A DNA stretch of 17,126 nucleotides from an uncultured Catenibacterium sp. (GTDB lineage Bacteria > Bacillota_I > Bacilli_A > Erysipelotrichales > Coprobacillaceae). Below the pieces are notes generated by a model, which worked only from the letters and a program-made list of their open reading frames with translations, was not told the DNA's origin and searched no databases. This document shows, one piece after another, positions 6,467 through 14,900 of this stretch. Position numbers and translations under genes: made by a program. Numbering within the stretch: position 1 is the stretch's first letter; every line of letters starts with the position of its first letter. Location of the stretch: the NCBI GenBank assembly GCA_900764725.1, contig CAAFPB010000091.1, forward strand, positions 1-17,126. The letters are read 5' to 3'.

Positions 6467-6619
6467 CTATTTCATCGTTATAACTCTTGGACCTCTTGGA
6501 TGTTTAAAATATGCTCTCAACAATTTCATACCAGCAACACCTAGAAGTGCATATATAATACGACTCATAACACTTCCCCCGTGAATCTGCTGTTGTCTTT
6601 TCGTAGATAGCTCGTACAT
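6467..6619 (-). CDS. Small double-glycine leader peptide 2 (bacteriocin-like)
   Basis: A 50-aa open frame, first of the peptide pair in transcription order. The leader is MYELSTKRQQQIHGG, with Leu -12, Ser -11, Ile -4 and Gly-Gly at -2/-1. The predicted 35-residue core has a hydrophobic half (residues 21-34, IIYALLGVAGMKLL) and a basic tail with KHPRGPR, net about +7 without His. The AAAGGAG site five bases before the ATG is well placed. The gap to its paralogue is 42 bases, so the two are probably co-transcribed. The two tails diverge while leader and hydrophobic block are kept, the pattern expected of two peptides processed by one exporter. Upstream is only the valS terminator and a weak promoter-like sequence (TTGAGT-N19-TATAGA). 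Confidence 0.75.
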   Translation of the reverse strand: MYELSTKRQQQIHGGSVMSRIIYALLGVAGMKLLRAYFKHPRGPRVITMK

Positions 6620-6676
6620 CTTTACTCCTTTCTGCCCCTCTACTATATCTATACGTCTAAAAAAATGATTTTACTC

Positions 6677-6703
6677 AAAAAAATCCCCAAAATGGGGATT
6701 TTT
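6677..6703 (-). terminator. Intrinsic terminator of valS
   Basis: AAATCCCC and GGGGATTT (6681-6688 with 6694-6701) form an 8-bp stem around a 5-nt loop. On the minus strand a run of seven T begins within the downstream arm. It starts a few bases after the valS stop and isolates the peptide genes from valS transcription. The A/T runs on both flanks could make it bidirectional. Confidence 0.85.
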
Positions 6704-6705
6704 AA

Positions 6706-9330
6706 TTAATTCATCTTAGCAAGTTTTTCTTTTGCAGCAGCATATTTAGAACGATAATCTTCTAACTTGGCTTTTTCTGCTTCTACTTTTGCAGCTGGTG
6801 CTTTAGAAGTGAAATTAGGGTTAGATAACATACCTTCACCACGCTTGATTTCACCTTCAAGCTTCTTGATTTCTTTTTCAACCTTTTCTTTTTCAGCTTC
6901 CATATCAATATACTGACCTAAGTCAATATTAAGTGTATTACCACCCTTGATAACTTCAGTCGCATTATTCTTGCTTGTTGGTACATTATATCCAACACAA
7001 GTTGCATTCACTAATTTGCTGACATAAGGTGCAATTTCCTTTAATAATGTTTCAAGATCATTCTGTTTAGTAGTAATTGTATAATCTACTTCAATGCTGT
7101 TCTTGATGACATAAGTATGTCTGATTTCTCTTACACCCTTAATAATATCAATTAAGTAAGCAAACTGATCATTAATTGTATCATTGTCATATTCTGGATT
7201 TGCTTCTGGCCATTTAGAAATAACGATAGATTCTTCATTATGTGGAATAGCCTGATAGATTTCTTCAGATACGAATGGCATGATTGGATGTAATAATCTA
7301 ACGATAGTATTTAATACATAAACAAGTGTATTCAATGCTGATTTCTTAGCTTCTTCATCATCACCTGTTAAATGAAGCTTAGATAATTCAATATACCAAG
7401 AACAGAAATCATCCCAGATGAAACGATATAATTCAGTTCCTACATTAACGAATTCAAACTTATCCATGTTTTCATCAACGCTTCTGATAACTTCATTTAA
7501 TCTATTTAAGATCCACTTATCAGCTAAGTTAAGTGTTGTATAATCTAATTCTTCTAACTTCTGATCTTCATCAATATTCATTAATACATAACGTGCACTG
7601 TTCCAGATCTTATTAATAAAGTTCCAAGTAGATTTTAATTTAGCTGGTACATAACGCATATCAGCTCCTGGTGAAGAGTTATTTAATAAGAACCATCTTA
7701 ATGAGTCAGCTCCATATTCATCAATAACATCCATTGGGTCAACACCATTACCTAATGATTTAGACATCTTACGACCCTGTTCATCTCTGATTAAACCATG
7801 AATTAAAACATTCTTAAATGGTCTTCTACCAGTAAATTCAATTGACTGGAACATCATACGGCTTACCCAGAAGAAGATAATATCATAACCTGTTACTAAT
7901 GTATCAGTTGGGAAATATCTCTTAAACATTGGATCTTCTGTATTAGGCCAGCCCATAGTTGAGAATGGCCATAAAGCACTTGAGAACCATGTATCAAGAA
8001 CATCTTCATCCTGAGTCCAGTTTTCTTCGTCTTTTGGTGCTTCTCTTCCTACATATAATTCACCAGTTTCATTGTTGTACCATGCTGGAATACGATGTCC
8101 CCACCATACCTGACGTGAAATACACCAGTCTTCAATGTTATTCATCCAGTTAGAGAATGTCTTTTCAAATCTTTCTGGTACGAAATCTACTCTATCATCA
8201 GTTTCCTGATTCTTTAATGCATTTTCAGCTAATGGCTTCATCTTTACAAACCACTGCTTAGATAAATAAGGTTCTACAATTGCATGAGAACGTTCTGAGT
8301 GACCTACTGAATGTACAATAGTTTCAATATGATCTACAACACCAGCTGCTTCAAAATCCTTTAATAAAGCTTCACGGCAATCAAAACGGTCCATACCTTT
8401 ATATTTACCAGCTAAATCATTCATAGTACCATCTTCATTCATACACTTAGGCATTGGAAGATTATACTTCTTTGCTAGCTGGAAGTCATTTGGGTCATGT
8501 GCTGGTGTACATTTCATTACAGCAGTACCAAAATCAAGATCAATATAGCTATCAGCCATGATTGGTAATTCATCACCATTAGCTGGGTTAATAGCCTTCA
8601 TACCAACATACTTCTTATATCTTTCATCATCTGGATGAACAAAGATTGCCTGGTCCGCAAACATTGTTTCTGGACGTGTAGTCGCAATGACTAAAATATC
8701 ATCAGAACCAACGATATGATAATTGAAGTAGTACATATGACCTTCAATATCTTCATGATATACTTCGATATTTGATAATGCTGTTCTTTGTACTGGGTCC
8801 CAGTTAATGATCTTTTCACCCTGGTAGATTAATCCCTTTTCATATAATCTAACAAATACTTCCTTAACAGCATCTGATAAACCTTCATCAAAAGTAAATC
8901 TTTCTTTTGAATAATCAAGTGATAGACCTAATTTAGCCCACTGTGCACGAATAATATCTGCATACTCTTCTTTCCATTCCCAGATCTTATCAACAAGCTT
9001 TTCTCTTCCTAAATCATAACGAGAAATACCCTGTTCTCTAAGTCTAGCTTCAACTTTAGCCTGAGTTGCAAGTCCAGCATGGTCCATACCTGGTAACCAT
9101 AATGCATCATAGCCCTGCATTCTCTTATAACGGATAATCATATCCTGCATAGTAGTATCCCATGCATGACCTAAATGTAATTTACCAGTTACATTAGGTG
9201 GAGGAATAACAATACTATAAGGCTTCTTTGTTAAATCACCTGCTTTAAAGTATTCCTTATCTAACCACTGCTGATATTTACCTTTTTCTACAGCTAAATG
9301 GTCATATTTAGTCGGTAACTCTTTCTTCAT
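6706..9330 (-). CDS. valS: Valyl-tRNA synthetase
   Basis: An 874-aa class Ia aminoacyl-tRNA synthetase charging tRNA-Val. The Rossmann domain holds PPPNVTGK and the HIGH-type motif HLGH (52-55). The editing (CP1) domain contains ATTRPETM (216-223) and HDPND (278-282). The KMSKS motif is at 521-525, followed by the anticodon-binding domain and a C-terminal coiled coil (about 805-874) typical of ValRS. The frame opens upstream at a TTG (9348), but that codon overlaps the AGGGGG ribosome binding site. The ATG at 9328-9330 has the right spacing and gives the usual [11 protein letters not shown] start. This start overlaps the end of the preceding gene by 23 bases, suggesting coupled translation. 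Regulation is through the valine T-box at 9959-10172. Confidence 0.97.
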   Translation of the reverse strand: MKKELPTKYDHLAVEKGKYQQWLDKEYFKAGDLTKKPYSIVIPPPNVTGKLHLGHAWDTTMQDMIIRYKRMQGYDALWLPGMDHAGLATQAKVEARLREQGISRYDLGREKLVDKIWEWKEEYADIIRAQWAKLGLSLDYSKERFTFDEGLSDAVKEVFVRLYEKGLIYQGEKIINWDPVQRTALSNIEVYHEDIEGHMYYFNYHIVGSDDILVIATTRPETMFADQAIFVHPDDERYKKYVGMKAINPANGDELPIMADSYIDLDFGTAVMKCTPAHDPNDFQLAKKYNLPMPKCMNEDGTMNDLAGKYKGMDRFDCREALLKDFEAAGVVDHIETIVHSVGHSERSHAIVEPYLSKQWFVKMKPLAENALKNQETDDRVDFVPERFEKTFSNWMNNIEDWCISRQVWWGHRIPAWYNNETGELYVGREAPKDEENWTQDEDVLDTWFSSALWPFSTMGWPNTEDPMFKRYFPTDTLVTGYDIIFFWVSRMMFQSIEFTGRRPFKNVLIHGLIRDEQGRKMSKSLGNGVDPMDVIDEYGADSLRWFLLNNSSPGADMRYVPAKLKSTWNFINKIWNSARYVLMNIDEDQKLEELDYTTLNLADKWILNRLNEVIRSVDENMDKFEFVNVGTELYRFIWDDFCSWYIELSKLHLTGDDEEAKKSALNTLVYVLNTIVRLLHPIMPFVSEEIYQAIPHNEESIVISKWPEANPEYDNDTINDQFAYLIDIIKGVREIRHTYVIKNSIEVDYTITTKQNDLETLLKEIAPYVSKLVNATCVGYNVPTSKNNATEVIKGGNTLNIDLGQYIDMEAEKEKVEKEIKKLEGEIKRGEGMLSNPNFTSKAPAAKVEAEKAKLEDYRSKYAAAKEKLAKMN

Positions 9331-9943
9331 TTGTTTCGTCCCCCTCAATAAATGATTCTTTATGTTCTCTAATATATTTAGTTAATTTAGGCATAAAATC
9401 AGTACCTGCAATCATAGTAATATATTCATGTGTGAAGTCTGAGAAATTATAAGAAGAATAATCACCCATATCTTCATCTTCTTCACCATTTTCCATGATT
9501 TCATTCAATCTTCTTGCACTCTTGACTAATTCAGCAATCTGTGGTTCACGTACATTATTGAAATAAGTTTCTAATTCATCCACATACTTTGCATAAGCAG
9601 GTGTATCAAAGAATGAACGGATTGTTTTAGTACTACTTACACATTCATTTAACTGACTGATACCATAGACAGTTCTTTCTTCCATATTTAATTTTTCTAA
9701 GAAGTTTTCATCATCTTCTTCTAAATCACCAATACGTGCAACAATTAAATTGACTAAGTCCTGATCACTGCATGCATCAAATTTATCTGATGTGAAGTGC
9801 TTGTTTTCATCTTTAAAATCCGCAAATCGTAATGCTTCTTCCATCTGTTTGTTTTTGATTGCTTTTGTTTTCTTATAATAGAAATAACCTAGTGTAACTA
9901 CAAATAAAGCAAAAGCAACCAATATCGGTGTTCTGTATTCCAT
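9308..9943 (-). CDS. Membrane-anchored acidic protein of unknown function
   Basis: A 211-aa protein I do not recognise. It has one N-terminal membrane helix (about residues 6-23, [20 protein letters not shown]) with a following basic patch, so the remainder should be cytoplasmic. The soluble part is acidic and mostly helical in character, with a Glu/Asp-rich loop (GEEDEDMGD, about 152-160) and no catalytic motif I can name. GGAGGAG six bases or fewer before the ATG is a good ribosome binding site. It lies between the T-box and valS and its 3' end overlaps valS, so it is co-expressed with valS and responds to uncharged tRNA-Val. That linkage hints at a translation- or valine-related role but does not prove one. 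Confidence 0.8.
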   Translation of the reverse strand: MEYRTPILVAFALFVVTLGYFYYKKTKAIKNKQMEEALRFADFKDENKHFTSDKFDACSDQDLVNLIVARIGDLEEDDENFLEKLNMEERTVYGISQLNECVSSTKTIRSFFDTPAYAKYVDELETYFNNVREPQIAELVKSARRLNEIMENGEEDEDMGDYSSYNFSDFTHEYITMIAGTDFMPKLTKYIREHKESFIEGDETNEERVTD

Positions 9944-9958
9944 AGCTCCTCCTTAAAT

Positions 9959-10172
9959 AAAAAAGAGCATGTGCATAAGGACGAATTGTATCGTGGTACC
10001 ACCTTATTTCACATACTCTGTATGTCTCTTTACTTTAACGCAGTATTACGTATCTGACTACTTCATTCATCAAATATGCTCCAAGGCTACCTTCCAGTCT
10101 TCACTCTCCTCTTTCACACCAACCAAGAGGTCTCTTTAAGAAGAATAACTGTACTCCTCCTCTTCAACGCTT
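9959..10172 (-). promoter_or_regulatory. T-box riboswitch, valine-specific
   Basis: The leader has the conserved T-box AAGGTGGTACCACG (9992-10005), whose UGGU pairs with an ACCA tRNA end. The terminator stem GAGTATGTG/CACATGCTC (10010-10018 with 9965-9973, one G-U pair) ends in six T. Stem I shows the AGTA strand of the loop-E motif (10152-10155) opposite GAA (10092-10094). One base after GAA comes GTA (10088-10090), a valine codon, matching valS downstream. The distal Stem I hairpin CCTCTT/AAGAGG encloses a GGTGTGAA loop. Uncharged tRNA-Val should favour the antiterminator and allow transcription of the 211-aa gene and valS. Shifting the specifier by one base would give Gly (GGT); the valS context decides for valine. 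Confidence 0.93.
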
Positions 10173-10178
10173 GTTATT

Positions 10179-10207
10179 ATTCTACCAAAGGCTTTAGTAT
10201 AAGTCAA
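10179..10207 (-). promoter_or_regulatory. Promoter of the T-box/valS operon
   Basis: TTGACT (10202-10207), a 17-bp spacer and TAGAAT (10179-10184) on the minus strand, each one base off consensus. It begins six bases after the stop codon of the PTS IIB gene. Confidence 0.8.
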
Positions 10208-10212
10208 TGAAC

Positions 10213-10515
10213 TTATTTGCCCAGATATTCTAAAGCCTGTTCAAGAACTGAATCCCCATTCATCATACCATAGTCCTTCATACCAATCATATAAACTGGG
10301 ATTGAACCAACAGTTTTCTGAATTTCTTCCTTTGCATAACGAACCTGTGGTCCAAGGAAAATAATATCAGCTTCTACATCCTTTAAATCTGTATTTTCAG
10401 CATTTACTGCCCAAATTTCGGCTTCTACACTCTGCTTAGTCGCTGCCCTTTTCATTTTTTCTACAAGTAAGCTTGTACTCATACCTGAAGCACAGCATAA
10501 TAAAATCTTAATCAT
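10213..10515 (-). CDS. PTS system lactose/cellobiose-type IIB component
   Basis: A 100-aa EIIB of the lactose/cellobiose (ChbB/LicB) family, the cytoplasmic domain that passes phosphate from IIA to sugar bound by IIC. The phosphocysteine loop is at the N terminus: LLCCASGMSTSLLV, with Cys8 as the probable phosphorylated residue followed by the family GMSTS. The frame extends to a GTG at 10539, but AAGGGAG lies seven bases before the ATG at 10513-10515, so the shorter start is used here. It is a stand-alone gene with its own strong promoter; no IIA, IIC or glycosidase lies nearby. It may serve a IIC encoded elsewhere or have a regulatory task. No terminator separates it from the T-box promoter, so its transcripts probably end at the T-box terminator. 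Confidence 0.9.
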   Translation of the reverse strand: MIKILLCCASGMSTSLLVEKMKRAATKQSVEAEIWAVNAENTDLKDVEADIIFLGPQVRYAKEEIQKTVGSIPVYMIGMKDYGMMNGDSVLEQALEYLGK

Positions 10516-10539
10516 CAAAAAACTCCCTTCTTGCGACAC

Positions 10540-10568
10540 ATTATATACTAAAATAAGACTTTTGTGAA
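10540..10568 (-). promoter_or_regulatory. Promoter of the PTS IIB gene
   Basis: TTCACA (10563-10568), a 17-bp spacer and perfect TATAAT (10540-10545) on the minus strand, directly after the ysxC terminator. No cre-like sequence was seen around it. Confidence 0.8.
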
Positions 10569-10573
10569 GAAAG

Positions 10574-10601
10574 AAAAAAAGAGAGATTTTATGATCTCTC
10601 T
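10574..10601 (-). terminator. Intrinsic terminator of the tig-lon-ysxC unit
   Basis: An 8-bp stem AGAGAGAT/ATCTCTCT (10580-10587 with 10594-10601) with a 6-nt loop is followed by a long T run on the minus strand. The ysxC stop codon lies within the loop. Confidence 0.85.
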
Positions 10602-11185
10602 TCGCATAGTTCTAAGATACAATCCCAGACTTCTCTAACACCTTTTTTCTTTAAACTAGAAAAACGGACAAAATGGTCATTAGGATCAAAATCCAATGTT
10701 TCTTTAATCAGCTTCTCATTTTTAACAAGTTCATTACGTTTTAGCTTATCCTCTTTTGTTGCAACAACAATGACAGGAATACCAAAATGTTTTGCATAGT
10801 CATACATTGTGACATCATCATCTTTTGGCTTATGACGATAATCCACAATAAGAATCATTGCTTTTAGGTTCTTTCTATTACGTAAATAGTTGTCAATCAT
10901 TTCTGAGAACTGTTCTAACATCTTCTTAGGTACTTTCGCATAGCCATATCCTGGCACATCGACAAGTCTTAATTCATCATTAATGTTAAAGAAATTAAGA
11001 GTACGTGTTTTACCAGGAGTAGAGCTGACCTTTGCAAGTCCCTGTACATTGGTTACTGTATTGATAAAGCTTGATTTACCTACATTTGAACGTCCAGCCA
11101 TGACTACTTCAGGTAATGATTCATCCGGCCACTGACTTGGCCAGGCTGCACATAACATGAATTCGGCTTTTTTTATTGTATACAT
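10589..11185 (-). CDS. ysxC: Ribosome biogenesis GTPase YsxC (EngB/YihA)
   Basis: A 198-aa single-domain GTPase needed for late 50S subunit assembly. All G motifs are visible: G1 GRSNVGKSS (31-39), G2 in STPGKT (55-60), G3 DVPG (76-79), G4 TKED (143-146) and G5 SSL (176-178). The G1 and G2 forms are typical of the TrmE-Era-EngA-YihA group. The ATG lies one base after the lon stop (TAA-T-ATG) and has only a weak ribosome binding site, so translation is probably coupled to lon. The lon-ysxC pairing is conserved in Bacillus and relatives. Confidence 0.97.
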   Translation of the reverse strand: MYTIKKAEFMLCAAWPSQWPDESLPEVVMAGRSNVGKSSFINTVTNVQGLAKVSSTPGKTRTLNFFNINDELRLVDVPGYGYAKVPKKMLEQFSEMIDNYLRNRKNLKAMILIVDYRHKPKDDDVTMYDYAKHFGIPVIVVATKEDKLKRNELVKNEKLIKETLDFDPNDHFVRFSSLKKKGVREVWDCILELCEERS

Positions 11186-11186
11186 A

Positions 11187-13511
11187 TTACTTTACCAATG
11201 CATTCTCTAAAACAGTATCAATATGATCTGCTGTAATAATAGTTAAATCTTTTCTTACTGATTCTGGGATATCATCAATATCTTTCGCATTATCCTTAGG
11301 AATAATAATTGTATGAATACCAGAACGATGTGCTGAAATAGACTTTTCTTTTAACCCACCAATTGGTAATACATTACCAGTTAATGTCACTTCACCTGTC
11401 ATTGCGACATCATCACGTACAGGTTTTTGTGTAAATGCTGAATAGATAGCAGTTGTTAAAGTGACACCAGCACTAGGACCATCCTTCTTCACTGCCCCTT
11501 CAGGTACATGAATATGGATATCCTGCTTATCAAAATCGATATCCTTTAAGCTATACTTATCAGCATGTGCCTTAAGATAGTCTAATGCAATGGATGCAGA
11601 TTCCTTCATGACATCTCCAAGCTGACCAGTGACGATGAATTTACCACTACCCTTGAAGTGATTCACTTCAATTGGAAGAATATCTCCACCAAACTGTGTC
11701 CATGCTAAACCAGTGACTACACCTACCTGAGGTTTAGGCTGTTTCTTTGTATGATCAAAAGGTGCTTTACCTAATAATTCTTCTAAGTCACTTACTTCTA
11801 CAACAACATGATCAGTTATCTTCTTAAGAATCTTTAATACTGATTTTCTGCAGATTGCGGCAATTAATCTTTCTAACTGACGTACACCTGCTTCACGTGT
11901 ATAGTGTCTAATAATATACATTAACGCATCATCGGTGATTGTAAGCTGTTCAGAAGTTAAGCCATGATTTTTAAGTTCTTTCTTAATTAAATGATCTTTC
12001 GCAATCATTAATTTTTCTTGTTCTGTATATGAAGATAATTCAATGATTTCTAATCTATCACGTAATGGTCCAGGAATACCTCCTAAATCATTAGCTGTTG
12101 CGATAAATAAAACCTGTGATAAATCATATGGTTCTTCGATATAGTTATCTGAGAACATAGAATTCTGTTCAGGATCTAATACTTCAAGCATTGCGCTTGT
12201 AGGATCACCCTTATAATCACTTGCCATCTTATCAATTTCATCTAATAAGAAGACAGGATTCATAACGCCTGCTTTTTTCATACCCTGAATAATTCTGCCT
12301 GGCATTGAACCTAAATATGTTCTACGATGACCTCTGATTTCAGATTCATCAGTCACACCACCTAAAGAAATCTTCACAAACTTACGGTCTAATGCACGGG
12401 CAATAGACTTAGAAATAGAAGTCTTACCAACACCTGGTGGACCTACTAAACAAATAATAGGTGCCTTTAAAGACTGTGTCATCTGTTTTACAGCAAGCTG
12501 TTCTACGATTCTTTCTTTAGGCTTCTTTAAACCAAAATGGTCTTCATCAAGAATTTCTTCTACCTTAGTAATATCCTGATTATCTTCTGTCATTTCATAC
12601 CAAGGAAGCTTAGTCATCCAATCAAGATAAGTACGAACAACATTGGCTTCTGGTGAAGTAGAAGGCATCATCTCATAACGTGCTAACTCTTCAGTCAACT
12701 TGTCTTTTACATTCTGTGGATAAGGATTATCCTTAATCATAGAACGGAATCTTTCAACTTCATCCTCACCATTAGGTGTATCGCCTAATTCTTCTTTAAT
12801 CGCTTTAAGTTTTTCTCTTAAATAGAATTCCTTCTGATTTTCATCAATACTCTTCTTAACGCGATTATTGATAGAATTTTCAATTTCATTAATTGCCTTT
12901 TCCTTCTGCATAGATGCAAGAACGAGTAAAAGACGCTTATTAATATCTGGTTCAGCTAAAATCTTTTCTCTTTCAACTAAATCAGAATTAATATAATGAC
13001 CAATTGTATCAGCAAGTTCACTTGCTGATAAGCCCTGAGTAATATTTGAAATTAATTCTCTAGGTAAAAGCTGACTTGCGCCATTCATTGACTGCATCTG
13101 TTCAGTCAATTTACGTACTAATGCAATTTCTTCATTTGGATCACCATGAATATCTTCTAAATAGCGTACCTTAGCATAATAGCATTCACCTTCAGTATAA
13201 AGTGATTCTAATTCAACACGCTTTTCACCTACTACAGTTAGCTTGATAGTACCATGATTATCTTTCTTAATACGTTTTGTAATCTTACAAAGTGTGGCAT
13301 GGTGATATACCATGTCAAAATTGATTTCTTCTTCTAAAGGATGGATTTGTGATACTAATACAATATTAGAATCATGCTGACTTACAGCTAAATCCATTGC
13401 ATTTAAGGAAAATGTACGTCCTACATCCAAAGACAATTCATGTCCTGGAAATACAAGCATACCACGCGTACAAATAACAGGAAGATCAACTGTTACATTT
13501 AAATTTTCCAT
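11187..13511 (-). CDS. lon: ATP-dependent Lon protease (LonA type)
   Basis: A 774-aa cytosolic AAA+ serine protease that degrades misfolded and regulatory proteins. The N-terminal substrate-binding domain covers about residues 1-210, with a helical linker to about 310. The AAA+ module carries Walker A GPPGVGKT (357-364) and Walker B FLLDEID (421-427). The protease domain has the catalytic Ser in DGPSAG (Ser680) and Lys in GGLKEK (Lys723), 43 residues apart as in E. coli Lon. Length is full. AAAGGAG precedes the ATG by nine bases. It sits between tig and ysxC with no visible promoter of its own, so it depends on transcription through the tig terminator hairpin and probably shares the CIRCE-linked heat-shock control. 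Confidence 0.98.
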   Translation of the reverse strand: MENLNVTVDLPVICTRGMLVFPGHELSLDVGRTFSLNAMDLAVSQHDSNIVLVSQIHPLEEEINFDMVYHHATLCKITKRIKKDNHGTIKLTVVGEKRVELESLYTEGECYYAKVRYLEDIHGDPNEEIALVRKLTEQMQSMNGASQLLPRELISNITQGLSASELADTIGHYINSDLVEREKILAEPDINKRLLLVLASMQKEKAINEIENSINNRVKKSIDENQKEFYLREKLKAIKEELGDTPNGEDEVERFRSMIKDNPYPQNVKDKLTEELARYEMMPSTSPEANVVRTYLDWMTKLPWYEMTEDNQDITKVEEILDEDHFGLKKPKERIVEQLAVKQMTQSLKAPIICLVGPPGVGKTSISKSIARALDRKFVKISLGGVTDESEIRGHRRTYLGSMPGRIIQGMKKAGVMNPVFLLDEIDKMASDYKGDPTSAMLEVLDPEQNSMFSDNYIEEPYDLSQVLFIATANDLGGIPGPLRDRLEIIELSSYTEQEKLMIAKDHLIKKELKNHGLTSEQLTITDDALMYIIRHYTREAGVRQLERLIAAICRKSVLKILKKITDHVVVEVSDLEELLGKAPFDHTKKQPKPQVGVVTGLAWTQFGGDILPIEVNHFKGSGKFIVTGQLGDVMKESASIALDYLKAHADKYSLKDIDFDKQDIHIHVPEGAVKKDGPSAGVTLTTAIYSAFTQKPVRDDVAMTGEVTLTGNVLPIGGLKEKSISAHRSGIHTIIIPKDNAKDIDDIPESVRKDLTIITADHIDTVLENALVK

Positions 13512-13532
13512 AACCTATTTCTCCTTTCTTAA

Positions 13533-13560
13533 GAAAAATAAGACGCGTAGGCGTCTTATT
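13533..13560 (-). terminator. tig-lon intercistronic terminator hairpin
   Basis: A 10-bp perfect stem AATAAGACGC/GCGTCTTATT (13537-13546 with 13551-13560), a 4-nt loop, then a T-rich tail on the minus strand. It overlaps the tig stop codon. As no promoter is visible before lon, it probably acts as a partial terminator that reduces lon and ysxC expression relative to tig. Confidence 0.8.
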
Positions 13561-14836
13561 TAACATTATCTTTAATTAACTGAAGAGCCTTTCTGTGAGT
13601 TAAATCACTCTTTAATACATATTCCTGACCACCAAGAACCTTCTTAACTTCTTCAAGTGGCATGTTGTAGTATGTAGCGATTTCTTTCATTTCATCTTCC
13701 ATTTCTGCATCAGTCACTTCAATGTTTTCTGCCTTAACGATTTCATCAAGGATTAAGTTTAACTTAACTCTTTCTTCAGCCTGATCTCTTACATCAGCTT
13801 TGATATCATCCATTGTCTTACCAGTCATCTGAGTGTATAATTCAATGTTTAATCCCTGCTGAGATAAGTTCTGGTTGATTTCGTTAATGATGTTCATAAC
13901 TTCACTATCAACCATTGCATCTGGTACATCGATTGTATTATTAGCAACTACAGCTTTGATTACTTCTTCATTGAACTTGTTTTCAGCTTCAGCCTTCTTC
14001 ATAGTTCTGATCTGATCTTTAATCTTTTCCTGTAACTGTTCTAATGTTTCAACACCTTCGATGTTAACATCCTTAGCTAATTCATCATCAATTTCAGGTA
14101 AAACCTTAGCTTTGATTTCATGAACCTTAACCTTGAATACTACTTCAGCACCTGCTAAATCAGCTGCATGATATTCTTCAGGGAAAGTTAAATTGATTTC
14201 TTTTTCTTCACCAGCAGCCATACCAACTAGACCTTCTTCAAATCCAGGGATGAATGAGTGAGAACCGATTTCTAATGAATAGTTTTCTGCTTTTCCGCCT
14301 TCAAAAGCAACACCATCTTTGAAACCTTCATAATCGATAACAGCTGTATCGCCTTCTTCAACTGTTCCTTCTTCTTTAACTACTAATTCAGCGAACTGCT
14401 TCTGGTAGTCATTTAATCTTTCTTCAACATCTTTCTTAGTTACTCTAACCTGAGCCTTCTTAACTTCTAATCCTTTATATTCACCTAATTCAAATTCAGG
14501 TTTAACTGGACAAGTGAAAGTTACTTCTAATTCAGTTTCAGTAGACTTAACAATGTTTGCAGTTGGCTGAGCAACTGGAGTTACATTGTTGTCAATGAAG
14601 ATCTTAGCATAGTTTTCAGTTAAGATTTCTTCAACAGCCTGTTCTCTAATTGCTTTATTACCAATCTTAGCTTTGATTAAGCTCTTTGGAGCATGTCCCT
14701 TTCTGAAACCATCTAAATTAGCTGAGTTAGCTAACTTATTTAAAGCCTTATCCTGAGCAGCTGCCCATTCTTCTTTATCGAAAACGGCTTTGATTTCAAC
14801 CATTGATTTCTCAAGTTTTTTAACTTCTGTATTCAT
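13556..14836 (-). CDS. tig: Trigger factor (ribosome-associated chaperone, PPIase)
   Basis: A 426-aa chaperone that docks at the ribosomal exit tunnel and shields nascent chains. The N-terminal ribosome-binding domain contains the signature GFRKG (43-47). An FKBP-type PPIase domain spans about residues 150-245 (GDTAVIDYEGFKDG, then FIPGFEEGLVGM). The C-terminal helical arms follow and are Glu/Lys-rich. Length is standard. The ATG has GGAG eight bases upstream. A consensus promoter (14868-14896) and a CIRCE element (14901-14927) lie directly upstream, so heat-shock induction through HrcA is likely. Confidence 0.97.
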   Translation of the reverse strand: MNTEVKKLEKSMVEIKAVFDKEEWAAAQDKALNKLANSANLDGFRKGHAPKSLIKAKIGNKAIREQAVEEILTENYAKIFIDNNVTPVAQPTANIVKSTETELEVTFTCPVKPEFELGEYKGLEVKKAQVRVTKKDVEERLNDYQKQFAELVVKEEGTVEEGDTAVIDYEGFKDGVAFEGGKAENYSLEIGSHSFIPGFEEGLVGMAAGEEKEINLTFPEEYHAADLAGAEVVFKVKVHEIKAKVLPEIDDELAKDVNIEGVETLEQLQEKIKDQIRTMKKAEAENKFNEEVIKAVVANNTIDVPDAMVDSEVMNIINEINQNLSQQGLNIELYTQMTGKTMDDIKADVRDQAEERVKLNLILDEIVKAENIEVTDAEMEDEMKEIATYYNMPLEEVKKVLGGQEYVLKSDLTHRKALQLIKDNVK

Positions 14837-14867
14837 TTCTTAATCTCCTTTACTATTTGCAATTGCT

Positions 14868-14896
14868 ATTATACATGAAAGATTCATGCAATGCAA
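14868..14896 (-). promoter_or_regulatory. Promoter of tig
   Basis: TTGCAT (14891-14896), a 17-bp spacer and perfect TATAAT (14868-14873) on the minus strand. The spacer holds an inverted repeat CATGAA-AGA-TTCATG (14874-14888) of unknown meaning. The upstream edge of the -35 is five bases from the CIRCE element. Confidence 0.75.
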
Positions 14897-14900
14897 CAAT

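Noticed and set aside
6620..6676. Promoter for the peptide pair (TTGAGT-N19-TATAGA)
   Set aside because: Boxes are only moderate and the spacing is 19 bp, so I mention it in the peptide entry but do not list it as a feature; an alternative TATAGT -10 lacks a -35.
7959..8153. Plus-strand 64-codon frame inside valS
   Set aside because: Fully antisense to a conserved part of valS; His/Leu-rich mirror composition.
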